Part shown: positions 35,249 to 47,171 of the stretch, in pieces
How positions within the stretch are numbered: the first letter of the stretch is position 1
How the letters are laid out: every line of letters begins with the position of its first letter
DNA from: Hypericum androsaemum
Lineage: Eukaryota > Streptophyta > Magnoliopsida > Malpighiales > Hypericaceae
DNA length: 64,000 nucleotides
NCBI GenBank assembly: GCA_963995505.1
Contig: OZ023192.1
Coordinates: forward strand, 278,001 to 342,000
Direction of reading: 5' to 3'
Translations under genes and position numbers: made by a program
The notes under the pieces: model-generated
Database searches by the model: none
The model's input: the letters and a program-made list of their open reading frames with translations, nothing else
What the model was told of the DNA's origin: nothing

Positions 35249-36102
35249 CTGCAATAAAAACAACCATAAACTTGGCTTCGATGAAGACGAGCAGATTTGG
35301 ACACAGCTAGGTGCATGTTCAACAGAATAAACCATTTTATAATAAAGGATTAAACCATTCAATAATAACAAGACAAACTATTTAATAATGAAGATCAAAC
35401 AACTGAAACACTCCAGAACAAAGCATGGCTCTAAAATAACACTACAATTCCTAAATAACAGTAAAATAAAATAAAAATCTCGACAAATCAAAAACCGAAA
35501 ATAAGAAAATCCCTAATAACACTAAAATCCCTAAAAAAATAAGAAAACTCTCGACAAAATCGAAAACTCTAAACCCTAATAACACAAAAAATAACTATCA
35601 AACCCTAATAACCATAATAACGTGGAAGAAGATGAAGTAAAAGGAGAAGTACGTGACCTCGCCGTCGGTTGTCGACCTCGCTTTCGGTTTTCGACCTCGC
35701 CGTCGATTGTCCATCTGGCCCGCTCGAGACATCGTAGTTGGCTGTACGTTCGCTGCGTCGGTAGTCTACCTCGTTCACTCGCGAACTCGACGTTAGTTGG
35801 AACCGACTAGAGAAGGGGGGATAGAGAGAGAGACGGAGAGAGCGCGAAGAGAGAGTATAGTTGGAGAAGCAGAGGAGACGCAATTTTAAAAAAAGGGAGA
35901 GAGGGCGGTTTTCTGGTTGTATTCACGCGCTCACGAAATGGGATCAATTAAGTTAACAAAGTGACTAAAATACCCCCGACCATTCCTGCCCCGTCAGATC
36001 TACGCCCCTATTTTTTCGGATTGATCCAACGTCCTGGATACTATCCAGAATAGACCTGGACGGAAATCAAAGCCCAGGATGGAATCCGCTCCCTGCCATA
36101 AC

Positions 36103-38119
36103 ATCTTCTGAACCAAATCGTTCCATTATACAAACTATTTCTTACATTTTAAACCAAATCCAATTATTTTAAACGAAATATTTTGTTTTTACTACCTAAA
36201 CCGACTTGGGTTACTCCGAACATATGTGTATTTTCTTGGAAACACCGACAAGACGGCGGTGGAAATTCTGCAGAATGTGGTTAACATACAAGGGTTCCTT
36301 CTAGATGATCACAGCCTGCATATGATGCGCATGTCCTCCTTGTTATTCGGCTGGATGCTCATAATTAAATTGCCGTCTTGCACTTATCCTTCTAGAAACC
36401 AAGTGATCCAATTAATTAAACCTTTGTTTGAAGAATTTTACTTTGGTGATGGTGTGTTCATATAGCTAGGCTCTCTCTTCTTCATTCTGGAAATTTAAAA
36501 GGCCTATTTTATTGCTTGGATTAACCTATTTTATTTGATTTTTTTCGGGTAAATGGACTAATTTTACATATATCTCCAATATTTACACCAAATAATGCAA
36601 ATGCTATTTTACTTGCTAATTATATGGCTAATTTCCGAACCTTAAAGATTCCAAGTACAAGTCTTGATAACCTATATCCGAAATCGAGTTCGACCATCTA
36701 AATCACTTGTTGGCGCGATGTAAAATAGCACGAATAAGAAGATTTCAGTTGCATGTTGTAATTGAATTTAATTTGTTACTAAATATCAATATTATTTATC
36801 ATTCTAGAAATTAAAAATTCCTCTTAAAATCAATCAGATAGCATTATAATTACATGTTAAAATTTATATATCCGACTTGAAACTAGATTATTTGGTTTTG
36901 AAATATAGTTTTAAGCAACTTGGTTAACAGTCCAACTGGAGTCGCCCTCATTGCTACTGCTTCCCAGGAGTCTTGGTCGTCTATCAATTAATTAACTTTA
37001 AAGAAACGCAACCCGAAAATGATACTTTTTTTAAGGAGGAGTCTTTGTTAACTTCTTTCTGAGAAGTAAATCGGTCGAAAGAGAACAGGAAGACAAGTCC
37101 AAAGAAGGTCGACGGGATAGGTCCTTTACACGTAAAAAACACACTAACAGAGTTCTTTCGACGTGACGAACCACCATAAAGGAAAAAGAACGTGAGATTG
37201 AGATCTACTTTGTCCAGATCGATCCCTCGCCTTTTACGAGCTATTATTATAATAATCATGAGTGCTTAAATCAATTTTGTAGAAAATAATCACATATATT
37301 TAAGACTTTATATTTATATATAATTTGAATTTAGACAAGTTAGATTTTTTTATAAATAATATACTATTATAAGGAATTACGGGCTCCTATCCAATCAAAC
37401 GTGTCTTCTAGATAAATCCCTATTGATATTGTTCTGGACAAAAGTAGACGTATCATCACCTCTCGAGCTGTCTGTTGTCGGGTTAGTGGAAAACCGTTAA
37501 TAAAGTCACGAGTAGAGTACTACTAACAAGATCCGTGTCCAATTTGGATGACCATCCAACCTATAACTATAGAGATTTTTAAAACTTTATTTGGTTAATG
37601 TTATTTTAGTTTAATTAAAATTTTTAAAATTTGAGTTATTTATTACATAGTAATATTAAATATTTGTTGTTAGATTTTTGTCACATTTTAATTGTGTCAT
37701 CCGACTCTAGACTCAAATCTAGATTATTCAGTGCAGTGTGTTCTAATAATATGTAGTATAATTCAAACAAACTACTCCAAGTATGTTTTTGTTTATTTTT
37801 TATGAAATATAATTGATTTTACATTCTAATGACACTTTAATATCACAATTAGCATAATACGAAATTTGCATGCTGTAGAAAGGGGCTGAGGTGGTGATCG
37901 GGTTAGCCTATCGGTAGCCACTACCTTAGATTGATATTGTTCAACTTTTTATGGTATGTTCAGTTCTCTCATTTTATTTTTTGATTTTCAAAAGATTTTT
38001 TTGATTTTATATTGTCAGATAAGGACATTTCAATTTGTTGTCACTTGTCACATGCATACTAAATTGAATAATGACGTGTCACAAATGATAAGAAATTAAT
38101 AAGAAAAACTTATAATTAT
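36103..38119. other. AT-rich intergenic DNA
   Basis: A 79-codon ORF at 36,226 has no recognisable domain and is not called. A decayed S2-like repeat occupies about 37,590-37,745 (cagtgcagtgtg-type end). Confidence 0.5.
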
Positions 38120-39180
38120 GAGAAATTTTATGGTGGTCCTTATATACCAAGTCATATGATCATTTAGTATGTACTTACTAATCTATGATTGACAAATGGA
38201 TTTGTGATTTTTTAATTATGAATGCGTAGGATAAATACTCATAATAATAAAATCAAGTTACATTGATTTAAAGAATTATTACCAAAATTAAGTTCCGTCA
38301 ATTAGGAAATTATCAAAAAATTAATGGAAAGTCTAACTTCAAATTTTCTTTTAAACGTTTTCACTATTGCTTGAATTTTTTGTTGTTGTTGCTAAGTTCG
38401 TTCTTTTTTTAGCATGGGTCAATCATTTGTAATTATTACGATGAACAACTAAATCATTTATAATAATACTAAAAGTATATTTATTGCCTCATAAATTAAT
38501 ATTTGTTTTGTTCAAACACAACTAGGGAATCAACACACATATTGTAGTTGATTGTCATTCGAATATCTTATAAGTTGGATCATAGTCATAGATTACTTCA
38601 AATGTGTATGTCGATTATTGTTCAAATGATAATTAGATAATCCCTGATAAAATATAATGATTTAATTAACAACAAAATACCTATATTAACTGTGTAAATG
38701 TAATAATTAGATTTTATCGTGGAATTACCTATCAAAGTATAAAATGATAATATTACGTGATTATAGATATTACCTATTATAATAAAAATGAATATATTTA
38801 CCGTTAGGCATAAGGCGTTGACTATATCAAATAAGAACATACATTAACACAAAACCATTTTTTTAATAACTACATCTTGTAAGTTATGTAGTAACCAATG
38901 TTAGAAAAAATAACGAAATTAGCAAGAAAAGAAAATCCTAGCAGTGAAAAGGAAAATTGAAGCTAGATTTTCTATTAATTGTTTGGTTATTTTTTAATTG
39001 ACGAAACTTAATTTAGGTAACAATTTTTTAAGTCAATGTAACTTGATTTTATTTCCATAAATATTTATTCTACTTATTCATAATTAAAAATTATACAAAT
39101 CTATTTGTCAACTATTTATTAATAGGCATATACCAAATTATTATATACTTTAATATATAAGGATCACCATAACATTTCTG
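38120..39180. mobile_element. Long-TIR element, AT-rich, noncoding
   Basis: About 190 bp at the left end (gagaaattttatggtggtcc ... aaaatcaagttacattgat ... aagttccgtcaatta) is inverted at the right end (reverse complement cagaaatgttatggtgatcc ... aaaatcaagttacattgac ... aagtttcgtcaatta). The interior is AT-rich with no ORF of note. Flanks tataattat and aatagttat could be a decayed 9-bp duplication (7 of 9). Probably a nonautonomous MULE-type element. Confidence 0.72.
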
Positions 39181-42100
39181 AATAGTTATCCCCATTTCGC
39201 ATGTAGATACCTTGTCCCGATGATCTGATTTAGGAAAAACTATAAATGAAATCAGATATATAATCCAAAACATTTCTATACTTTTTCAGTTTTTCCTATA
39301 GGGTACATTATCCTCCCGGCCATAGAAAAGTTTGTTGGAATTATCAATATTTTAGAGAAGTGCCCCGATCAGTCCGACTATCAATGAATTTTTTTTTGGG
39401 GTCAGTATTATGAAAAAACTTGGAGAACGTGTAAATCACCCAGATCTGGTTCAAACTTGCAAATTTATACACTCGATTGAACCGAAAAAGATCAATTTTA
39501 CCTATATGTTGATGTGTGTGTATTACAAATTTACAATCAACTTTTATAAAGCATTTTTATATTTAAAAAATAGTATATATGGTGTGTTACTCATGGTAAT
39601 ATATTTATTTAAGTGTTTCTCTTATGTTTTATCTATATAAATATTTGTAATTCTGGTACTCATGATGTAATTTTTTTTCAGAATAATACAAATTATACCT
39701 TTTTCGAAAAAAAGTATATATGTAATTTGACCAAATGGCACAAAATGTCCGAAGAGAAGTAAGTGATTCAAATCATAAAAAATGTCTACTGAGCGGATCA
39801 GAGTCCATAGAGAGTATCATCATTCTTCACTACTTGTTTAGACTATTGTGATTCAGTGTTTTTTTTTCTTCTCTGGCCTTTGGGGCGTCAGATGTGAAAC
39901 TCACATCCTTCACATGATTTGGTCGGCCAGAATGTTCAGAAAACATAGAAGATATACTTGAGCATGGATATTTGATTATCTTCATTTTTTTCTGAATCAG
40001 TCCAGCAACTCTATGATGTGGCATCTCCGGTCCCCTAGTTGAGATCAAGTTCTGGATAAACCTTAGCTATATGATGTATATCCATTAATATGCAATCCAC
40101 ATCAGATACTTTCCGAAGAATTTGATATCTTCTAACTCGAACTTGGATTAACAAATCACATACTAAGTGACATGACACTTATCCGTCCTCTATACCATAA
40201 CTACATGTCAAAGTGTCGGCGTAAAGGTCGTCTAACCAATGTATTCCAATTAACTAGTAATCCCGCAATCGGGGCGGGGAAGATGCTTTGGAGTGGGCCC
40301 GACTGTATGGTGGAAAATTTTGCCAGAACCCATCACACACACTAGTAATTAGTAAACGTGCTTAGCAGGTTGACTGCTCGTTGGGACTTAAGAAGGAAGG
40401 ATTGTGTCGCCGTCACTTGTTAATTAAAATTAACTGTTCGTTAGGCCCAATCATGATTTATAGAATTAAAAATGAAAAAGAAAAAAGATGCCACTTGAAT
40501 AACATAGATTAGCAGCCACTGGTTGATGTCATATCTATCTATAGAGTTAGTTCTCTGCCCAACATTGATGTAGAAAGCCAATTTGTACTTTGATAACTCC
40601 TCGTATTTGAAAACTTATGTATTGATTAATTCAAATTTGTATATTGTACGAAGAAAAATACATAGAGCAGAAAAATACATATCAAAGCAACCAACTTGAT
40701 AAATACAATATAACTTCCTCGACCAAATGATAAAATGTTCTTATTTTAAGCAGCTAGGATGAAAGGAACACACTAGCAATCAACAATGTAAATACCCTAT
40801 ATGAAAATCACAAGAACCACCAAATGAGAAATCCATTCCAGCAGATCAAAAGTCACAATACTACTTATATTATCAATTACTCGAATTCGAAACTTACTAA
40901 CTAATTCAGGACAACTCATCACCGGATGATGGTAGCGAATTTGGACATTGGTTTGGAATTGATAAAGATTTGGAGCAACTTGTGGGGATGTCCTGTAGTT
41001 GCAAGAGCCAGTTGACTCAGACAATAGCTTCTTATCTTATCCGAATTCTTCGCCTTCTTATCTTCTGGAGGGTGCTTTTCTTCTAGACCTTTTTTCTTTA
41101 CAAAAATAATCGAGAGACTTTTCTTCTAGAGCTGATCGATTACGTTTTGCCAATTGCGACATCTGAAATTATCAATTGGTGGGAACCAAAAGACAATTAT
41201 GGGATTACTGTTTGATTGTGAGCGGGCTAAGAAAATGGTGGGATTATTATTATTATTTGAATATAATATTCAAACAAATATTTAACACATATGCATTTTT
41301 ATAGATTCAAATTTAAGAATCGTTAATCAAGCTAGAAAATTTTAATGTACGTAAATCAAAGTGATTGTCTGTGAAAGCCGGTTCACTTTTCTGTGTGAAT
41401 CTTTGTTATAAAATTCGGACACTTTCAAATTTTATTTTAAAAATGTTTTTCCAAATAATACTTTTTTAGACCGGATTTATGATTATCTGTTTTTTCCACC
41501 GGCAATAAAAGTTGATGGTCCTTTGTTTATCCGTCTTCGTTGAATTATGGGGACACGAATCCGCAAGCAGTTGCCCACTTGTCATCATCAGGCGGCCGGC
41601 TCCTAAATTTTTAGTACGAGAGAAGTGATAATAATCCCATAAGTGCTAGGAATCTTTAGTTCACGTACGTGAGCGACTATGGCCTTGGAATTTTTTCCAA
41701 CCTTAATTAAAAAACAAAATATTACAAACAGTTTTTCGTGCCAAATCGCAAAGGAAATGCTCGCAGTGACGAGTATCCACCAGCAGATTATTTTACTACA
41801 AAATAAAATAAAATAAAATAAGAACAGATCAGAATTATGTATAATTCCGAAAGAAACGCATGATTCATACTCTAATATGTTTCCGCCTGTTGGCGGAGAC
41901 TAGGATACTTTGAAGTAAGCTTTTTGAATGGAAAAATTATTCTAAATACAGCTCGACAATAATCGACTTACGATAAAAAAATATTCTCTGGAGAAGAATT
42001 TCGTCTTAAAAGTGGAAGCCACGGGTATATTAAGAGCCCGTTTGAATTACATGTGACAAACATATGTGCGCTTTTGGATCCAACACTGAAGTGGGCCAGG

Positions 42101-42302
42101 CCTCAGCCCAAGAAGAACCACCTTCTTGTTTACATGTCCTCTTCTTTCTTCCTTCCTTGTTCTGCCAAGGTATAAATGTTACATAGATGAAATAAATTTT
42201 AAAAGTTATTATGCTTATAATGAAACAAATGTCGCGTCTATGTTTTATAGTTCCATAGGAAGATTTATATTTGGATAGCGTATATTTTAGAATTCAGTCA
42301 AT
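39181..42302. other. Intergenic DNA, no gene supported
   Basis: AT-rich. A (aaaat)n microsatellite lies near 41,800-41,822. ORFs of 72-76 codons at 39,410, 39,830 and 40,797 have no recognisable domain. Confidence 0.5.
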
Positions 42303-43700
42303 CTAATAAATGTTGGAATTTTCGTTAAACGTAAGCCACATCTTAGATTTACACAGCTTCATAACCCAGTACCAAGCGATCCCAAGCATCGTAAGCCCAC
42401 CACCAACCAAGTACACAACCCTAGTCCCCATCGCCATAACGTAAACCAAGAACCCAGAAGGAACCAAGCACATCGCCACGAGCCCAGGCATCTCCATCCC
42501 CACCCTAAACGGCCTCTCCACCTCCCCCATCTTCCTCCTCAGCCGCAGGAACGACGCGAACTCCAGCAACATCCCGAGGCTGTAGAGGAAGTTCACCGCC
42601 GAGATTATCTCCGTGAAGTCCATTAGAGCTCCTCCCATGGCGATCGCCGTGGAGACGAGGATCCCCACCCAGGGGGTGTTGAACCAGCGGGATCTGGACC
42701 CGAAGAAGGTGGGGACCATTCCCAGGTCGGTCATTCCTAGGACCTGGTACGCGCAGCTGCTTAGTTGGGCCTCGTACAGCCCCACCACCGACAAGGCAGC
42801 CGCCACTTCCATGTAGTACTTGAGCCACTTCCCGGCGACGGCCTCCGCGACGTCCGCGAAGTACCCGTCCGTCCATTCCGCCTGGTCGAGAGGGACCGCC
42901 CCCGTGGCGGCGAGGAGAGGGACCACGTAGCCCAAGCATGTGAGCAGCCCGGCGGAGAACAGCGCCTTGGGGAACGTCCTCTGCGGCTCCTCCACCTCGC
43001 CGGCGAGCGTACTCGCGCTGTCCCAGAAGTTGAGGTTCCAGAAGAGGGTATTAAAGTAAGTGGTCCAGTCCTTTTGGACACCCTCCTGTCCTAAGCTCAG
43101 CCACCTTCCGGGCTCTATCTTAGGGAGGCAAACTAGGGTTAGAATCACGAAAGGCGAGAGGGAGACAAACCCTAGGGCGACTGCCGTGTGGCCCACGACA
43201 GCGAGGCCGGTGTAGTTGAGGAGGGAGAGGAGGGAGGTGAGGACGAGGGCCGCGACGAGGCGGGGAGTTCCCGAGGAGAGACAAGGGAAGACGAGCTTGG
43301 CGTAGTCTAGGGTTAGGACGGGGTAGGAGGCGAGGTTGAGGACGCCGGTGAGGAACTTCCAGGAGCCCATGAGGTTGGCCCAGAAGGGTCCGAAGGCGTT
43401 GTGGGCCCATATGACGAAGCCGCCGTTCCCGGGGAAGGCGGTGGCGAGCTCGGCCGTGACGAGGGCCTCCGGGAGGGACCAGATGAAGGGGAAGATGAGG
43501 AAGCCCAGAATGGCCCATAAGGGACCGGCTGAGCCGACGGTGGGCTCCTCGCCGTAGGGACCACCGGAGACCTCGAAGAAGATGAGGAAGACGAGTGGGA
43601 GGAGGGCTAGCTTCTTGGTGTTGGGCTTGGCGGTAGTTGGGTGGTGGCTGAGGAGGGGATCTTGTGATGACGTCACCTCTTCTTCTTCTTCTTCTTCCAT
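42303..43700 (-). CDS. Polyamine/amino-acid transporter, PUT (LAT) family, copy 1
   Basis: Intronless, 465 residues, complete. A Glu-rich N-terminus precedes about 12 hydrophobic segments of the APC fold. Family landmarks: [20 protein letters not shown] (substrate-binding GGPYG motif, residues about 42-62), [56 protein letters not shown], and [18 protein letters not shown]. These are plant polyamine-uptake transporter signatures (PUT/LAT; Arabidopsis RMV1 belongs here), H+-coupled importers of polyamines and paraquat at plasma membrane, Golgi or ER. High GC contrasts with its surroundings. A paralog lies 3.5 kb upstream on the same strand, and a hAT element ends 160 bp before the ATG. Confidence 0.92.
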   Translation of the reverse strand: MEEEEEEEVTSSQDPLLSHHPTTAKPNTKKLALLPLVFLIFFEVSGGPYGEEPTVGSAGPLWAILGFLIFPFIWSLPEALVTAELATAFPGNGGFVIWAHNAFGPFWANLMGSWKFLTGVLNLASYPVLTLDYAKLVFPCLSSGTPRLVAALVLTSLLSLLNYTGLAVVGHTAVALGFVSLSPFVILTLVCLPKIEPGRWLSLGQEGVQKDWTTYFNTLFWNLNFWDSASTLAGEVEEPQRTFPKALFSAGLLTCLGYVVPLLAATGAVPLDQAEWTDGYFADVAEAVAGKWLKYYMEVAAALSVVGLYEAQLSSCAYQVLGMTDLGMVPTFFGSRSRWFNTPWVGILVSTAIAMGGALMDFTEIISAVNFLYSLGMLLEFASFLRLRRKMGEVERPFRVGMEMPGLVAMCLVPSGFLVYVMAMGTRVVYLVGGGLTMLGIAWYWVMKLCKSKMWLTFNENSNIY

Positions 43701-43860
43701 TGGTTTGGTTCTCGTTCCCTACTCTCTCTGTGGTACTAAATTGTTTGGCTTTGCCTTGGCATGACGTGGACTTGGATATTTTCTCATTCCCATTATTGTC
43801 TCAGCTGTATGGTGGCCCATTTCTATTTCCATTTTCTTCTTTGAGATCTTGACTTGATAG

Positions 43861-44979
43861 CATGGTTTTAAAATATGCGGTCCGATCGACGGTCGGACTG
43901 GTCGGACTGTGAATCAGAGTAGAAAGCGTACCAGATTTGGGCATAAACTCGGTTACCTTACGAACTGTCCAAAATTCGGTCGGATCGGGCAGTTCATACA
44001 GAATTTTAACCCAGAATTTTTTGGTTCGTTAGGTTGGACCAAAAATTCAAGGTTTGATCAGATTTTTTGCCCAAAGAAAAGACCAAAAAAAGAAAAAAAA
44101 TGGGGAAACCCTAAACTTTCCCTTCTTCTCGATTTTTCCTCTCTCTCGCCGACCCAGAAGTGTGATTTTTGCCGACTTCGACGTCGTCCTCCTACCTCAG
44201 GTAAATATCTCTCTCCAGCGAAGTCGGGCAGAGACGACGAAGAGCCCTCGCAGGAGATCACGAAGGACGAGGAGAGGGCGGGGGAGAGGACGAAGAAGGA
44301 GGAGCCGATGAGGACACCGACGAGGACAAAGAAGAGGCGCTGCTCCTTGAGGAGGTAGTGGAGGGATGTACGGGAGTAGGTGGATGTCGTTGGAGAATGG
44401 TAGGTGATGGGCAAATCGTCTGATTGACTCGAGATAGTTACTAGAGGAGATGAAATAGTTATCTGAAGGAGATGAGAGAGAGACTAGAAGGTGGGAGATT
44501 GGAGGAGTAGAGAACAAGATGGTGAAGGAGAGAGAGGTGACGGAGAAGAAAACATGGTAAATAAGATGATGGAAGAGAGAGAATGGGATTTTGGAGTACA
44601 GAGATTTTTGGTTTTAGCTTTTTACTACACAGGGGAGTAAATGATTCAAATAAAAATAGTTTTTTAGTGAAAAGTGGATGGAGTTTCATTGGGAAGAGGA
44701 CAATGCAGAGTGGGAAACATCCACATTTTTGTTCCTAATGGATTTTTTAAAATTAATTTGATCTCTTTCCTCTGCCACGTGAAGGATAGATTCAAGTGTG
44801 TGGTTAAGTCGTAGCACAGACCTATAAATATGTACAGGCTAGAATATAAAATACTAAAAATAATATATATTTTTATTTAAAAAGCTCCGGTCCGACCGGT
44901 GATTCAACCGGTCGGACCGATCGACCCGGAGGACGGGAGAAATTCTGGGTCAACCTCCGGGTCGTTTTTAAGAACCTTG
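43861..44979. mobile_element. Nonautonomous hAT element at the PUT copy 1 promoter
   Basis: Exact 8-bp target duplications cttgatag (43,853-43,860 and 44,980-44,987) enclose an element whose ends are inverted (left catggttttaaaa, right reverse complement caaggttcttaaaa). They continue into a subterminal inverted cggtccga/tcggaccg-rich segment. No transposase ORF is present; the interior is A/G-rich. It lies 160 bp upstream of the transporter ATG, so the gene's promoter or leader must either lie in this short gap or use element sequence. Confidence 0.9.
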
Positions 44980-44987
44980 CTTGATAG

Positions 44988-46027
44988 ACAATAAAGAGAG
45001 GAGTTAAATAGTAATTTTATATAACTGAATCTGATATATTTTAGTGAAGCGAGAACGATTACATTTATGAAATGTCAACAACTATCATCGTCTTGGTAAT
45101 AGAGAGCTCACCTTAGACGAAGAAAGTTATTATGCATTGGAAGAATCGTAATCGTACGTCGTGCTTGTAATCTTCAAGGATATAAAATACACCAACACCT
45201 CTCAATTGTACAATATTATTTTAATCTAAACAATTGTCTCAAATCTTTGAATTCATCAATATTAAAATTGTATAAAAAGATTGCTACTATTTGAAATTCT
45301 ATTCCAATCACGCATAGATTATCGTGACACAGACCTACAGCTGGCTTTCCTTGGGTTTTAGTCTCGCGTGGGCTGGCCGAAGCGTGGGCGTCGCAGTGAA
45401 TCACAAGTTGGGCCTCTTAGTCATTTTCTTTTGAGGTCCTATCGAATATAATTAATTATTTTTTGTTCGTTTTCTGTAATGAATATATTTTTGAAAAATA
45501 TATTTATTAAAAAATATCATAGTATATATATCCTATTTAGTGTGATATTGAAACGGTATAATTTTATTTATGCACACCACAATTATACTGGATGTGGGCG
45601 GCCTTACCGCACTCAAAAAACAATATATGATGTACTACATGATATCCTTTTCTTAAAAAAATAAAGATACTATACAGTATATAATCACAAACTATTTTGT
45701 CTTCCTTACAAAATCTGAAAGCGAGACGCTACTCTTTGATTGTATCCCAGAAATTCAATAATGTATGATCCGTATAAAATTATAATTTAGTATAATTTTA
45801 ATCATTAGATATCGAATTTCCGTGCAATAATTAATGGAGAGTTGTATGACACAAAAAAAACTAATGGAGAGTAGTAGTGAATATCTCAACTCCATTAACA
45901 GTATCCAAAGTCGATAATTTTTCCTTAAATCTAACTCCTATTGGTTAGGCTATATACTAACTTAATCAATCAAATATTTTGTTAATCTACTAGTAATATT
46001 TTTTGAACCATGAAGTCCAAAACCAAG
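44988..46027. other. Intergenic DNA
   Basis: AT-rich; no gene recognised between the hAT element and the 22-bp-unit repeat. Confidence 0.5.
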
Positions 46028-46411
46028 GCTTCGATTGGGTCTGAAATGGGCCCATTATGAACCGTTTGTAGTGAAAGACACGCGGATTTTTTTTTGCAAA
46101 AAAGTTAAAACCCGGGGACTAAAATGAAAAAATCTGCGCGCCAGCAGGGGATCATGAACATGCCGTTATCGATAACTGGACATGTCATTGTCGTAACCGT
46201 GACATGCCAGTGTCGTAACCGTGGCATGCCATTATCGATACGGCAGGGGATCACCAACATGCCATTATCGCTAACTGGGCATGCCATTGTCATAGCACGC
46301 TGTCATTATCAATAACTGAATTTGCCAGTGTCGTAACTACGGCATGCCATTATCGGTCCCTTCAATCCAAATGATTCGAAATGATCCTTTCACTCCGGAC
46401 CCAATCCACTG
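46028..46411. repeat. TIR-like repeat with internal 22-bp units, copy 1
   Basis: Begins cgattgggtctgaaatggg and ends with the inverse cggacccaatccac. Inside are about eight imperfect 22-bp units such as catgccattatcgataactg and catgccagtgtcgtaaccgt. A second copy occurs at 49,860-50,134 with the same flanking phrases (gcccattctgaaccgt, aaaaaagttaaaa, cagcagggtatcaccaacat). Likely a MITE with a tandem core. Confidence 0.75.
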
Positions 46412-47171
46412 CCTTAAACCACAAGCAGTACATCGGAAGTCTTTTTTTCGTGTTAAAATAAAACCAAGTTGGACTTAGAGTTCCAACGCATTAGTTTTGA
46501 AAAATTCATGCATGGAAAGTGACAAATGATACCCTACAGTTTCACCTTTCAACTTCCATATATAGTATATACAATACATGTGTTTCTTCTCTCTTTTTTT
46601 GATAAGTTACATGTGTTTCTTCTTTTCTTTTTTGAAAAAAATGTGTTTCTTCTTTCATACAGAAACCAGATAGGTAAATAATATACATGTTCTACATCTG
46701 AATTAAACGATCCAATACTTTTTTTTGCTAAAAAATGACAGGTATTTCAAATCTGTGACATGAGAATTACAACTGTTAAGTTCCAATTTGGTGACCACCA
46801 CCACCAACATCCAGCCAATACATTATTCAAAAGATAATACATTTTTTTGATGACAACGGCAGCTAATCCAATTTTTCCCTAAAAAGACAATGGAAGCGAA
46901 TATAAGATGCAGAATCTTGGACTTGCAATCTCTGTAACATTTACATTATAGCCAAGCAAACCCAGAAACAGCCAAGGCATTGCAGTACAATTCTTGAATC
47001 TAGGACTTCTAAACATTTACATAACAGCTATGTGAACACAGAAACCAGCAGATCTCTTTCTCATCCTTCTGCTCACTGGATCCCCCGGATACCGGATGGC
47101 TTCGAAAGAAGGAAAAACAATACAACATCCTTGTTCAAGGATGACCAATTCCAATTTCTCAATTAGTGTCA

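Larger units (their letters stand above)
27320..36093. mobile_element. 8.8-kb Mutator-like element with transposase and Ulp1-like genes
   Basis: Perfect 9-bp target duplications tgccataac at 27,311-27,319 and 36,094-36,102 bound the element. The ends are short imperfect inverted repeats (left gggacgcgatttggtcctgg, right reverse complement gggagcggattccatcctgg; 18 of the first 24 positions match). Inside, a FAR1/FHY3-type transposase gene runs rightward (27,646-30,476) and a Ulp1-like protease gene runs leftward (35,248-31,646), tail to tail. Introns and the central spacer share a 23-bp-type minisatellite. MULEs with Ulp1-like genes are known in plants (Kaonashi-type in Arabidopsis, CUMULE in melon). 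The exact duplication indicates recent insertion, although both genes now carry stops and frameshifts. Confidence 0.93.

Noticed and set aside
36226..36465. 79-codon ORF after the MULE
   Set aside because: No recognisable domain, splice context or codon pattern; cannot be supported as a gene.
42505..43564. Several Arg/Pro/Gly-rich ORFs overlapping PUT copy 1 in other frames
   Set aside because: Other-frame readings of a high-GC gene with clear transporter motifs.
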